A stretch of 64,000 nt of DNA from positions 1-64,000 of the forward strand of contig JALJCO010012873.1 in NCBI GenBank assembly GCA_023101725.1, read 5' to 3'. Every line of letters begins with the position of its first letter. Within the stretch, counting starts at the first letter, position 1. Below the pieces are notes generated by a model that saw nothing but the letters and a program-made list of their open reading frames with translations, did not search any database and was not told the DNA's origin. Made by a program: the position numbers and the translations under genes. This document shows, one piece after another, positions 10,814-23,234 of the stretch. Source of the DNA: Atherinomorus stipes (taxonomy: Eukaryota; Chordata; Actinopteri; Atheriniformes; Atherinidae).

Positions 10814-11351
10814 GGTACAGTATGTAAGAATTACTGACATCTAGTGGTAAAGATGGATATTTGAAAGAAAAGATGTTTTCCTTCAAATGACTTCAAATTC
10901 CAAGCACTGTTGTGAATGTACGGTGGCCGTTAATGGCCAAAATTCTCCCAGACATAAAAATGTTTTCATCTGTGAGTGGATCCAGTGGCCTCAGATGTAC
11001 AGTAGCTATGACTTGACTATAAGTAACTATTTTTAATTTCTTTTAAGGCATTACTTATCCCAAACAGTGCTCTAACTCCCATTAAACAAAGCAGCAGTTT
11101 TAAAATTTAGAGGGTTCTCACTTCACCCACGTTGTTTTGTCCATTCAGGGACACTTTAGTAAAAATGGTGGAACAAATATGGCAGCCTCCATATGTGCAC
11201 CCCCCAGCAAGTAGATATAAATGACTCATTCTAAGAAAATAAACATATAACAGCTATTCTAGTGCAGCGAAAGCTCATCAATAGAGACACAGTTTTGAAT
11301 TATATATCAAATTTTTCTGCCATTGACCTTTGATTTTTTACACACTGTACC
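10814..11351. mobile_element. Short DNA transposon with GGTACAG ends
   Basis: Left end GGTACAGTATGTAAGAATTA and right end ...TTTTTTACACACTGTACC are inverted repeats of each other. TTTA flanks both (10810-10813 and 11352-11355). The phrase 'gacatctagtggt' just inside the left end is one I know from a widespread fish MITE. No coding capacity. Confidence 0.65.
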
Positions 11352-11359
11352 TTTAAAAA

Positions 11360-11765
11360 TATGCGTTTCTGACTTGTTTCAATGACACATTAACATTCAT
11401 TATGTGCGTCCCAGGACTCAGAAACAGCAGTATGGAACTTTCCATCCGGGACGCACCCGTGACGTTGCAGCCGACTATTGGTTGCACACCGCGTCACCTA
11501 CTAGCAAATGGAAATGAACCAGATACGAACACAGCGGGTGCGTTGAATGTGCATCATGTCGGATTTGGTAAAGAAACGCAAAGAAACATTACCGAAGGAA
11601 GAGAGGAAAAGAAAGGAAGGGACAGAACAAGAGTCAAGAGAAGACTGTCTTTTACTGGCTGGAGTGTGCTCACAGTACAGTTACGATGCAAGATGGATGC
11701 TAGTTTTGCCGCCGATAGGGGCGCGTCACTGAGAAAGCTGTTAAAAGTTGTGTGTCTTTAAAGCA
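11360..11765 (+). repeat. Dispersed repeat block, copy 1
   Basis: Parallels 28691-29365 (minus a nested insertion there) at high identity. Shared words include gttgcagc(c/t)gactattggttgc, gaacacagcgggtg, ggaagagaggaaaag and gggacagaacaagagtcaag. From an ATG at 11556 it reads MSDLVKKRKETLPKEERKRK; the other copy reads MADLAKKCKETLPEEERKRE. A nearby frame gives RDRTRVKRRLSFTGW. This looks like the start of a transposon-encoded protein with a frameshift, but I cannot name the family. Confidence 0.55.
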
Positions 11766-12731
11766 CATCAAGAACAGAAGAAATGAGTTTGCATCTGCAG
11801 TAGCTCTGAATGCTGTTCCAACATTTTCTCCAGGATAAACAACGATTGTGAACAGCAGAGATGGACATTCGTGGCCCACAAAGTAAAAACCCTGTTGTTG
11901 TTCCAATCAATTGCTAAAGCAGCTGAATTAAATTAAAAAAAAATTAGCACAGTTCCTCTGCGGGTAGATGAGCCCGCTGGAGAAAACCTTTGTTTTAAAT
12001 GTACAGGCAGATCCAAAAACATGGCAGGATTTTTTCTCTCTGGCAGCTGGATTAAACACCGCTGGGAAACAGACACATTGATCTGTCAGTAAGGTGATAT
12101 TTCTGATGTGTTTTCGTCCCCTGTGCTGGTCCCTGTGCTGGTCCCTGGTGCTGACTTCCTGACCCCGACTTGAGCAGAGAGTCAACAAAGCTGTCCTGTA
12201 ACGATCCATGGGGAGACATACTTACGAGGGCTGGGCCTCGGGGTTATCACAGACTGCCCCAGGCTAAGACCGCTCTGCACACTTTTCCACAGTCAGTGAA
12301 ACCAGGAGAGCTCTGCAAGCGTCCAGCTGGAAATGTGAGCGCATGTGTGTGTGTCACTGCGGAGAGCCCGGACTCCTGCAAGCAGTGGGTGAAGGTTAGC
12401 AGCTGATTATTATTTTATAGCCATTTGGTTTTTACTGCGAGAGCAAATGGTTCCCCATCCACCGCACGAGGAAGAGGCCACAGCCCATGCAATGCTGAGG
12501 ACGTGAGGTTTTTCACTTTTGCAGTAAAATCTCCAAAGTGTACCATTTTCAGGATCACAGAGGAGTTTTTAGGTGAGTAATAACCACTGGTGTCAGGGTC
12601 TCCAACTTCAGTCTCTGAAGGTTCCGGTTCAGCTCTGATTCCTGAACCGTCCCTGTGCTGCTCAGTGGGGCCATGCCTTTTGAGTCTGTTGGGCAATGAC
12701 CTGAGGAGGAATGAGCAGAAAAAGAGGAAAA
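11766..12731. other. Unassigned sequence
   Basis: No recognisable gene, RNA or element. Several short open frames have no family resemblance. Confidence 0.5.
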
Positions 12732-12824
12732 ATAAACAGAAAAGATCTCATTATTGTCTGCCCTGATCTCAACTGCATCACATAGTTGAGATCAGGGGCA
12801 GACAATTTTGAGATCTCTGTTTAT
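12732..12824. repeat. Near-perfect hairpin, about 41-bp arms
   Basis: Left arm 12732-12774 and right arm 12784-12824 are complementary apart from two small indels and two substitutions. They share ATAAACAG, AGATCTCA, TTGTCTGCC and CTGATCTCAACT. The loop is 9 nt (12775-12783). It may be a minimal foldback element or a miRNA-like hairpin; the sequence alone does not say. Confidence 0.8.
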
Positions 12825-13569
12825 CCCACTTCTCAACTATGGCTCAAATAGTTATCTCAACTCAGCCTCCCTTGTCTCAGTGATGTCTTTTCTCTTTTTT
12901 AACGTCACTCATGGCTCTAATTTCTTAGTCCTGCCTCTAGTCCCTCTAAAACATTCAACTTTCCTGTTCTGCTTGTATTATTTAGGCTGCACCAGCCAAG
13001 ACACTCAAAGATACAGCATACCCTAGTCCAGTAAGAAGAGGACAGCTACAGCTCGAATCTAGTTAGTACGATTATTTTTTTTGTTTATTGTAGTTTTGGG
13101 AAACCTTAATCTATAGTAAGTGCTGGGCATTTCCAGGAATGAGAACCTTATCCGGATGAGGGCTGCTTCTCTTCAAAAAACTATAACTGGATTTCCAGTG
13201 ACTTTGCAATCGATTTATTTAGGCTTCATGGCCATTTTTTATATTGTGTAAGTTCTCCTGTTATCTATTCACAAAAATTGATGATTTCGTTCAAAAGTGT
13301 TTTTTCCATTAATCAGTAATCACTCCCATCAACAAATCGAAGCGCTCCTGTAAGCTCTGAATTTGCCGTTCGTATCATTCATATATACATGGAACGGGTC
13401 GGCTTGGTGGGGGCTACCATGTCGTGTCGCCATGTTTTTACGTTCAGTAGAAGCGTGACAGTAGGAAACCACAGAAACTCACCGGACACACCGGAGTTGT
13501 CAGCTCAGTTCAAGGTGATGCTTTTGAAAAGTCACCGCGGTGCAGTGAGGAGGAACCAGCGTCACACTT
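12825..13569. other. Unassigned; possible TTAA-MITE end
   Basis: At 12918-12946 'tttcttagtcctgcctctagtccct' resembles the right end of the TTAA-MITE family (38234-38702), but the rest of a copy is not evident. Otherwise nothing recognised. Confidence 0.35.
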
Positions 13570-13818
13570 ATGCTGCGTTCACGTGCAGTCGGGCAGACGG
13601 CCATTGGTAACAAACCAGATGCAATTTTACTCACAGAAGCCGAGAGAAAGACGGTAAAACATGGGTCAAGGAAAATAATACGACATCGCCATGACAATAT
13701 ATCAGATGAGGACTGAAGTCATTGTAACTGACAGACCACGTCCTCACATAGAGGTTTGTTTATGGCTTTACATGCAGCGGCTGTCATCCGTCTGCCCGGT
13801 TTCACGCCAACGCAGCAT
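13570..13818. mobile_element. MITE with ATGCTGCGTTCACG ends
   Basis: Left ATGCTGCGTTCACGTGCAG with cgggcagac, and right gtctgcccggtttcacg...CGCAGCAT, are inverted repeats over about 30 bp. About 250 bp, non-coding. Target duplication not clear. Confidence 0.6.
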
Positions 13819-14817
13819 GAAAAGTAAGAGGGAGCTGCTGCAACATACAATTGTTACACAATGTCCCTTTCAGACGGTTAAAAGTTAACTATCGTCTTTT
13901 TTCATCTACTGTTCTCGTGCAAAAATGGCTGATGTTAATCATTTCTCAACTCGGTGCCACTAAACTGCTGCAGGATGCATGAGATGATTTTGCATGTATC
14001 AAACATCCTGTTGAACAGAAATCAGGCTGATTCCATACAAATAAAAATATGTGCAAATAAACAGGTGGTTAGAAACATGGCTCCCACTGTTACATGTCGC
14101 TAACTGAGCTTTAGAGATGCTGGCGAGCAAATGATTTTCCCTCTGGATGATGCAGGCCAGCTGTCTCTCTTCCTGTTTTCACTCATGCAAATATCAAACT
14201 TCTCTTCAAGGATCTTGGGAATGCACTTAGTCAAATATTTCCACGTAAATCAGCTGTCCCTTCTCTGCGGGATGTGTTATTGTTTGCAACTTCTACATGT
14301 AGTGTTGACTGAAATGAGAAGTTGTTGACATGAAATTGCATTTCTCCATGGTTGGGATGGTTTTTTCCTCGTCTAGTAATCTATTTAATTCTGTGAATCA
14401 AGTCTTCTGCCAAGATACTAGTTTGTTTCAATGCATAGAAACACATCCAGAGGGTATCAGCCCGTTCTCTTCAATGCTCTTGGAAAATGGAAGTAATTTA
14501 TTTATGCTACATCATGTCTGTGTGTGTTTAATTCCTATCTCAGGGAGGGCTTATTTAACATCCCTAAGACATCACATGGGGCAAGCAGATGTTACATAAA
14601 CCTCTGTGACCCTCTACAAGTTCCACAGTCATGATCCATGAGTGTGCAGAGGCATGCTGAGACGCAGCAATGACGTCAGCTTCTTTTGCCCATGAGTAAT
14701 GCTCAGTCCAGAGCATGGAGGACGGGCCACGAGGGTTTATTAGCTCAGCAGAAGCCTGACGAGCTGCAAAACGTCAAATCCTCAATGTTTTAGTCCACTG
14801 AAAACTACAATATCTCA
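13819..14817. other. Unassigned sequence
   Basis: No gene or element recognised. Confidence 0.5.
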
Positions 14818-15285
14818 CACTGCAAAAACGCAAATCTCATCAGGTATGTTTTTCTAATTTCTAGTCAAAATATCTCATCACACTCAAAATAAATTACTTA
14901 AAGAGAAACATTTTAGTCAGATATAGGAACTTTTTTTTATGGTAATGCATCTTATTTCAAGAAATCTTGTCAAAAAATTTTTGCTTTTCCCATTTTTTTG
15001 CTTACTACAAGCAAAACAATCTTTTTTTCCTTTCTTTTTTTTAAAAACGTATTTTAAGAGTGGCCAAGATTTTTTTTTTCACTTGTAATAAAAAAAAAAT
15101 ATGCCAAAAGAACAATTAAAATTTTCTTCTTAAGATTTCTTGAAATAAGATTAAATAAGAAGCTCCTACTGTACATCTTGCTGAAATGTTTCTCTTTGAG
15201 TAATTTTGTCTTTTTTTGAGTGTGATGAGATATTTTGACAAGAAATTAGAAAAATGTACTTGCTGAGATTTGAGTTTTTGCAGTG
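14818..15285. mobile_element. Palindromic MITE with CACTGCAAAAA ends
   Basis: The ends are CACTGCAAAAAC (14818) and GTTTTTGCAGTG-type (15274-15285). Arms of roughly 100-130 bp are complementary: tctcatcaggta/ tgctgagat, ctaatttct/agaaattag, atctcatcacactc/gagtgtgatgagat, agagaaacatttt/aatgtttctctt. The whole 468 bp can fold back on itself. The middle is T- and A-rich. I recognise this terminus from hAT-type MITEs of fish. No clean 8-bp duplication is visible. Confidence 0.75.
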
Positions 15286-16475
15286 CACCTGGTTTGGGAA
15301 ATGCATGTTGATGGGATTAAACAATCTAACGTGAAGTTTTGCATTTCCCCTGATCTTCGTTTAACTCTGCCAGACAGTACCGTGCACGTGAGGACCGCTG
15401 CGTGCTGCCCTCAGCTAACAGGGACGCGGTGTCTGAGAGCTGCACACATATCGACTGTGAGTTAACCGCAGTGTTTACTGCCCGGAGGCTCCACTTCCAG
15501 ATGACTGCAGACAACTGTTTCACTTGACCTTGTCCGGTAAGACCCGACCTGCCAGCCAAGGTTCACGAGGACTTCTCAGGTCAGTGATGGAGAGTTTTAG
15601 CAGCATCTGTTTGGTGCTCTGTGAGTCAGGGCTCTAAGTGAACTTAGATGCATTTAATCAACATGATTATTTATCAAAATGCTGATCAACAATAGTATTC
15701 AAAGAGCAAAGCAAGTCTGCTCTGTTCACATCTAAAATGATTGACTTTAATCTTAAGTAGCTTTTTTTTTTACATTACTTGACCTGTTCATGTATGAATT
15801 TATGAAAAAAGCCACATTTTTCTCACATTCACACAGTATTTTCTTCTACAGAAGTGCAATAATACTTTTTAAAAATTTATTAATGATATTTTACCTTATC
15901 AATTATGTTGTTTATATTATATTGTAAACTATTTATATTAAATTATTTTATATTTACTATTTACTAATTATATTAGATTATAAATATATTATTGATTATA
16001 TTTTACTTAGTTTTATTTTAAAGTATTTCACAAATTATTAATAAATTATAATGTTCTATAACAATAAAGCTGTATCATTTCTTTTCCAGATTATTACTGA
16101 GGCAATCGCAATGTGTGCATTTGTTTTCAATTGTTTTATTTTTCAGAAAGTGGCAGTGTTGGATGGGTCACTGATGTCCACTGAAGTTGTTTAGTTACAG
16201 ATATTGCTTAATCCTTCATAAATTTACCAGAGAGCAGCTTTTGGTGACTATGCATTAAAGGGTTAAATAGTAAGAAGAATATTTTACTGCCCAATACTTT
16301 GGAATATTTCAATTAAGTAAAATATGAATCAAAGTGATAAATAAATACAGTTATCCTAATTTTATAGTTAATTCTAGCTTTCTTTTCCTGTAACTGGCCT
16401 TGTTCTTTCCACCGTTCAACCACTGCCACATTTTTGTTTCCCCCCTTCCCTTAAAGGTGAGAGCTACATTTTTTT
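15286..16475. other. Unassigned; very AT-rich core
   Basis: 15860-16070 consists almost wholly of A and T (attatatt/taaattat words). No coding or RNA gene seen. Confidence 0.5.
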
Positions 16476-16621
16476 TTTTTTTTTTTAAATCAAAACGAAA
16501 TTAAATGAAAATGAATGAAAAAGAAAAATACTTTATTCATCCGAGAAGGGAAATTTCATTTAATTTCATTTTCATTTTCATTTCATTTCATTTAATTTCA
16601 TTTCATTTCAAAACAATCAAT
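16476..16621 (-). mobile_element. LINE 3'-end stub with TTTCA-type tail
   Basis: On the minus strand 16515-16560 reads aaatttcccttctcggatgaataaagtattttt. This is the same terminal signature as the Rex1-like LINE end at 59458-59500 and the stub at 42200-42256. It is followed at 16478-16520 by an A/T/G-rich tail (ttcattcattttcat). Beyond it (16556-16610, plus strand) lie further TTTCA repeats, so tail-like sequence occurs on both sides. Confidence 0.65.
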
Positions 16622-18862
16622 TCTTAAAAATAAAACATCCACAGAACATCTAGGCTGGTGCGGAATAAAAGTATTCATTTTACCCTCCAAATTTTCATAG
16701 CAATAAAATAGTTTTATCAATTTTGACAGGTCTAAAATGTAAATATTTACATCTGATTACCATGCAAATGTTGGAATTCTTTACCGTTAGCATTAGCCAT
16801 GGAGTTGCTAGCTCAATTGCTTTGTGTAGAAATACTGTAGCATCTTCCTTGCCTTTCATTTCTCAAATTCAAGCAGACAAAAAACAAAGCGGGATGAGGG
16901 TGAAGGTAGCAAAGGAGCTCAAAAGCCCCGTGGAGGTTGCTGGTTTCTTGCTGGACATGTGATGCCAGACTTACACCAAACGGTTTCCCCATCGCAGACT
17001 TAAGACTGAAGATCCTTAGTAAGTACGCTCTATTGACACTAGTAGGACGCATCATTCACATGGGTAAAACGCTACATTCACGCGAGTCAGACATGCGTTT
17101 GACGCGCCGCAAATTCACGTCAAACACGCGTCTATTCGCGTCTGTACATTGACTTAACATGTAATTCATTTTCACAAATGATTTATTCGCGTCTGGTGTG
17201 AACACAGGGTGAGACTAAAAACTGTCTTTAGATGTGAGCTAGTGTGAGATGGTAGTCTTCCAGGAGTCTTTTCCAAATCTTTAAAAAGTCCTCTAATGTA
17301 AGGCAGGCATAAATTAAACATTTGCTAATGCTAATCAACAGTTAGCCGGTTCTACAATGTTGCTAATGCTAATTGAGTAAGCGCGTGTTAGTGCGCTACC
17401 CACTGGCGAGGATGAATTAAACTTGTAGGTATCACCTTTAATTTTTGCTCCTTATTCAGCTGCACTTTGTCAACAACTCCACAGCTGAGAAGTGATCATG
17501 CAGCCACAATAGGTCACAGATGGGAATGTGGTGATAGCATCGCCAAGAAAAAAAAACCGGAAAGATTTGTTTTGTTCACCAGCTGCCAAAGTGGCAGTAA
17601 GATTTGATTCATACACACCAAAATTCATTCTGTCCTACATTTAGTGGGTTGGCAGGTGTTCATTTAGAGCCCTGCTGACAGAACATAACTAACAAACGAT
17701 TTTTTTTCTTAAAAGTCTATGGCAAACTTAAGTAGCTGGACAGGACATAGCATTCCAAGTAAGCTAGTAGCATCACATGGCAGCAGCATAGTGTTGCAAG
17801 ATAAAGACTGCACAAACCCTAGTTACATGGTTGGTATTTTTGAGTGAGATATAACTTGTCCACAATAAATAAATAAACAATAAACACCCCAAAGGCCTAA
17901 AGTAGCTAATCTAAACCATTTTTTTGTTATCAGGAATTCCTCTGAGTCCGATGCAGTTCCTCTGCTGAACAAATGCAGTTCTGGTCAGTGTGGAGTTCAT
18001 TTTACCTACAAATTTCTGTTATAGCAGCAGTTTCCTTCTGAATGCAGTTTGACTTTAGCACGTAGCTGAGCTACTGCTTTTTCTGCTTCAAGCCTCCACC
18101 TATGCATCCAGCAATGATTGTTGAGTTTGTAATTTCCAGGAACTTAATTTTTGCTACAGCTGATGGAATAGTTGAGCGAGCATGCGTTGATTTGTGCAGC
18201 TGATTAATCAAAGCAGACTTGGCTTTTTAATAATGCAGCATAGGAAAACAAAGAAAAAAATAGCTCAGCTCAGTGGATTAAGCTACCAGTATGTATTATT
18301 GGTGTAGCGCAATATGAACCACAAACAATGCAGGGTTGCATTATAACACAGATGCACAGTGTAACATCACTGAAAGGGACATTTCTTTACTTATCTGTGG
18401 TCAAAAAACCAGAAAATAACATGTAAAACCAGAAATGTGATTTTCTTTATGAGGTGTCCATGTAGATTATCTTGTGTGGATTAAACCTCAGTAAAATTGG
18501 CCTTTTAGGTAAAGGTCAACTTTTCAACTTTGCACAGCAATGATGTGCCAGCAAAGAGAATCAGAAGACATTGAACATACAAAATACAACTGCAATGTTA
18601 TTTATAACACACTTTAAAAACAACAAAGTTGTCCAAAGTTATACATTATGTAATTAAAAAACAAACAAACTTTAAAACGAAAATGAAAATACTGCTAACA
18701 TAGAAAAACTATTTTAAAATGGTTGAATAAAACAACATAATTAAGATTAGATTAAATGAAATTAAATCAAAACAAAACCGCATCTTAATGAAATTTACAG
18801 ATCTAGCCAAGAGCCATCATTTTTAAAGCATCAGTTAAGGATTTAATCTCATTTTTATATTT
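16622..18862. other. Mostly unassigned; one repeat-like patch
   Basis: 16965-17212 contains repeated cacgcg/cgcgtct words and ends tcgcgtctggtgtgaacac. This resembles the end of a fish DNA transposon, but no partner end is clear. The rest shows no gene or element that I can name. Confidence 0.4.
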
Positions 18863-19492
18863 ACCTCCGCCAAGGAGGTAATGTTTTTGGTAGCATTGGT
18901 TTGTTTGTCCGTTTGTCTGTCTGTCAGCAACTTTACGGAAAAAGTTCTGTACGGATTGACCTGAAATTTTCACCAGCCGTGTCTCAGCCCAAGGACGAAC
19001 CCATTAAATTTTGGTGGTGATCCGGATCACCTTCTGGATCCAGGAATTTTTTTTAAGGGAGTCTATCATTGTGAGATGATTTTGGAGTTTTTCCATATAA
19101 CTCCATACAAATGGCCTGAGTGTTTGGTTAAAAAAAAATCACCAGAAAGGATCTCAATGAGTTCTATGTTTCAAAAAATGACCCGCATCTAGAGAAAGTT
19201 CCGGATACCGCGATCCTGAACACACAAAAATAAGGGAGTCGTTGGAATTTTCAATGCTGAAATGAATGCTGCTGAATCAGAGCAAGATCCAGAAGAAAAC
19301 CGCCATTTTCGATTTTCGGAAATAACTATTAAAGTAATGGTGATACAAGCATGACTAGATGTTTTCATGGTCAAATAATCCAATGATGAAGATTAAATGA
19401 ATGCAGGAGTACAAGTTTTTGTTGTGAATCACAATATGAGGGGACATGAGCTGCTTCCTGGAGGTCTGTGCTCTCTGAGTGCTTTTCTAGTT
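18863..19492. repeat. 'acctccgccaaggaggt' dispersed repeat, near full length
   Basis: It starts acctccgccaaggaggtaat, runs through tgatccggatcaccttctggatccagg and ends gctctctgagtgcttttctag. I know this approximately 600-bp non-coding repeat from many fish genomes, with both of these ends. The two ends differ (no long inverted repeats) and no open frame exists. I cannot assign its class. Confidence 0.65.
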
Positions 19493-22400
19493 TAAAATGT
19501 GTTTTTTTCTTTCTTTATTTCTATCTTTGGGTTACTGCTTGTAGGCTGCAAGTAAAGAACAGCAGATCCAAAAAATACTATTTCTGCATGAAAAATAGCA
19601 CAATGAAAATGTTTTGCCAGAGCATCAGCAAAGAATAATGAAGCACAAATACACACAAGACAAAAAATGTCAGGATGTAATAGAGCCTGAATTAGTGAGA
19701 GAACGAGGCGACAGACATGTTCAAACTTCATTTACAATGTTTGGACAAACCCTGAGGATGAAACCAAGCTGCAGCTAAGCTGAGAAAAGTAAAGTTAGAA
19801 AGTAACATGAGGCTCTGCAGACATCGGTGGTGTTGGGTGGTGGAAATACCACTAAACAGTAACAACAAAAAGCATGGTATTAAATCATAAACCCTTCGCC
19901 CAATTCTTCCCCATGCCCTAGATTTGAGCATGCAAAGCCTTTTCCCCGTGCTGCTGCACCTTAATTGATACTGAGGAGCACTTATGGTGCAAATATCACA
20001 CAGAGCTAAGAGCTGTAGGAGTGTGCATAAGCTAATTTTGCATGGAGTGTTGTCTAGAGGGAGAAGCGCTTCAACCACTAAGTGGCAGTGTTGATCCAGT
20101 GATGACCTGCCAGCGGCAAGACAGGCAGAGCGGCACCACACGGAGCACATTCATGTCCTACATCTGTGATTACAACATGTTTACCATCTATTAAAACTCA
20201 AGACAACTTATCAGCATCCAGAGTGACTGCTGGAAAGCCTGCTGGTTGCTCTCTTTGCTGTTTCTGGCTTCTCCTCAGCTCGTGTCTCATCCTTCACATC
20301 ACCTCTGATTGTAAAACAGACAAGGCCTCCTGGCACGTGTCATTACCCATCCAAGATGTTTCTGTGTGACATGCAGCGTCACCCTGGACGCTCTGCATGC
20401 TCCCTGCTCCCACTTGGCCCCGCCGAGCTGCAGGAAGCAACCATCCCATTTTGTATAATTCATCAGGAAACTGTGACGTGTCTGATGCTCGGGTAGCACA
20501 TTAGCCTTGAGCCCCGAGTGAGACTTAAGACTGAAAAGTAGCCAGAAAAATGACTATACAGGGGGAATAATGTCAGCAGGATGACAGCCAGATTGGAGTG
20601 GATAAATTAAGGGTGGCAAGTAACACATTTGCTCCTTAACTGCTGCCTTTGAGCAAAGCAGCATAATTTTCGCTTTGCAGAAACCGCGTGACTCGTTTTC
20701 TGAAACTAGTTCTTGGCTTTCATTTCCACCAAACAAACATGAGCAGTGCAGCAGAAATGAGAAATTCCACACTTTTACTAGACATTGCATCATGGGAGTT
20801 TCATTTTTTGTGAGAAGTAGAAGCGGGCTTTCCTGGAAACATGACCTTTCTGTCACTATGACCGTAGGGACGAAGGTTTCAGGCTCGAGATTTCCCCTTT
20901 GGTAACAAATCGCCGAGCTGTTAGCCCCCCCCCCCCCCCCCCCCCCCCCCTTGGCGTCGAGGTGTCACCAGCCATCACGTGGCCCCTCTGGGAGAAACGT
21001 ACCTGGAAAAGCCTGCTGCGTGAAACGCCCCCATTCTCTTTGGGCATCAGCATCATTTCATATTAATCTGATGTGAACGGAAAGCTTTAGTTAAAGGCTG
21101 AAATGAGCCGTAACTTTCAGTGCTTATGTTTCCTTTGTCACAGTTTTTACCCGGGGTGAAACAGCCATTCAGGAATTCTTATAAACAATGCTCCACCTCG
21201 ATTTAGTTGGAGTTCACAGATTTGTCATGCGATGCCTGTAGGAATACAGTGCATTTTCTGCTCTGCCGCAAAATCCCTTTCTGCTCCACTGACGCTCGCA
21301 TGCCCGCTTGTTGGGGCAGTGCACGGTCTCTTGTGATTTATTGAGTCTGATTTTAAGACACGCATTAATTCGCTGCTTCCCTGCCTTCATTAACAGTGTA
21401 TGATCCTGGAAAAGGCCTGCTTCGCATACATCCTTCATTTTCTTGGATTTCTGCAGAAGATAGGAGTTCTACACAGATCTCAAGCTTCTTTCAGCATACG
21501 AAGCTTCACGCTGTTAGCTGACAAACTTTTGTGCACAATTGCAACACATTAAACCGGGTAGATGGATGTGAGGATGCTGTCTCTGGTGCGCCTCCATCAC
21601 ATCATCGCCCACTGTGTCACTTCTAACAGGGGAGAAGGTGGAAAACGCTTCTTTTTCAAATCATGTCTTTGGAAGCAAAAAAGGCAATAAGAGAGAGAAA
21701 CAGAGAAAATGAGGAGGGATTACAACAAGGTAGCCACGCAAGGCACCGGGACTTGGAGATGATGAAATAGAAGCCCACTTTAGAACAGAGAGCCCCGAAA
21801 GTCTCACAAGTCCCCCAGTTTATCAAAGCCAATCCAGGAGGCAAAGCCGCCCCCTTCCCAGTCATTTCATGCCCTCACGCATCCTCTCATCTCTGCAGGG
21901 AGGTGAAGTTTGAAACCAGATAAATAGCTTACCCCATTTACCAGCAAGCTGAACACCTTTCCCCGCGAATATTTGCTCAGTGTAGCTGCGTGTCGTTTCA
22001 TCCAGAATTTTTGCATTTGCTTGTTTGCAAAAAGGGGTGTGCGATGGCTACTAAAAATAGCTCCATTGACCCACTTTTTCAATAGGACTCACTGGCATTG
22101 TGGAAAAGGATATATCACATCACACTAAAACCTTTAAAGAAACATCCAGTCATCATCTTTTCAGTCTAATCTTGAGGTTATGATGACATCATCTGCACCA
22201 TGCTTTTCTTTTATTTAAAGCTCAGCGGGGCCAGTCTCTGGTTTCACTGCGATTGCTGCAAAGGCCATGGATCACTGCGGGTTGGGTTTTTTCAGCGGCA
22301 ATGATCTGTTTCAGCTGCCTCGGAAAGGATTCCTGATAAAAAGCAGTTAGGAGGTTTAACTACATGCAGTTACATGTTAGAAAACACGAGAACAGGTAAC

Positions 22401-22574
22401 ACCTGACATGTACAGCAGTGATTCAACTGATGTAGGACAATCCTCTGCAATAGCCAGAAGTGGAAAAGAAGTAATACACACTTCATCAGCTCCACCTGCT
22501 TCCTCACATGTTAACACAAATATCCAGCCAGCCAATCACGTAGTAGCATCTAGTCAAGTAAACATGGTGAAGAC
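19493..22574. other. Unassigned 3-kb stretch
   Basis: Moderate complexity, no recognised element, gene, tRNA or splice-bounded exon. Contains the poly-C tract at 20925-20950. Confidence 0.45.
20925..20950. repeat. Poly-C tract, 26 bases
   Basis: Uninterrupted run of C. The complementary strand is a G-run able to form quadruplex structures; its length is likely to be polymorphic. Confidence 0.95.
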
Positions 22575-23160
22575 GACTTGCTGAAGTCCAAACTGAGCTA
22601 TTTACTGGGATTTTCATGCACAGCCATCTCTAGGGTTTCCAGAATGGTCTGTAGGCTCAGAATTAGGTGGAACCATCATGAAAGCATGGATCCATCCTGC
22701 CTTGGATCGAGGCTTCAGGCTGCTGCTGGTGTAATGGTGTGGGGGAGATTTTCTTGGCCCACTCTGGGCCTCTTACCAACGTGGCGGTTAAACCATCACA
22801 GCCTACCTGAGTATTGCTGCTGACCATGTCCATCCCTTTATGACCACAGTGGAGCATCTTCTGATGCTGCTTCCAGCAGGATAATGCACCATGTCACAAA
22901 GCACACATCATCTCCAACATGATGATGAGTTCACTCCAACAGTCTCCACAGTCACCAGATCTCAGTCTAACAGAGCAGCTTTGGGATGTGGTGGAACGGG
23001 AGATTTTCTTCATGGATGCAGCACCTGTGTGATGCTGTCATGTCAATATGGAGCAAAATCTCTGAGGAATGTTCACAATACATGGTTTTATCTGTCAAGC
23101 TAGGAATGAAGGCAGTTCTGGAGGAAACAGGAGTCCAACCCGGGACTAGAAGGTGGACCT
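22575..23160 (+). pseudogene. Tc1-like transposase relic, catalytic half
   Basis: The translation in shifting frames gives the order of a fish Tc1-like transposase: RWNHHESMDPSCL, GVMVWGRFSWPTLG, then QQDNAPCHKAHIIS-like sequence (second catalytic Asp codon intact at 22880-22882). Next come SPQSPDLSLTEQLWDVVERE (third catalytic Glu codon at 22973-22975) and an ISEECSQY-like end. LSLTEQLW replaces the family's LNPIEHLW. At least three frameshifts and several stops make it non-functional. The DNA-binding half is missing. Confidence 0.85.
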
Positions 23161-23234
23161 GATGAAGTGACCAGTGAGTGGGCAAAAGTACAAGAAACTG
23201 TTTTGAATAATTGTTCAAATAATTGGGAAGGACA

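Noticed and set aside
12918..12946. Further full copy of TTAA MITE family 1
   Set aside because: Only a terminus-like string is present; internal family sequence not found nearby.
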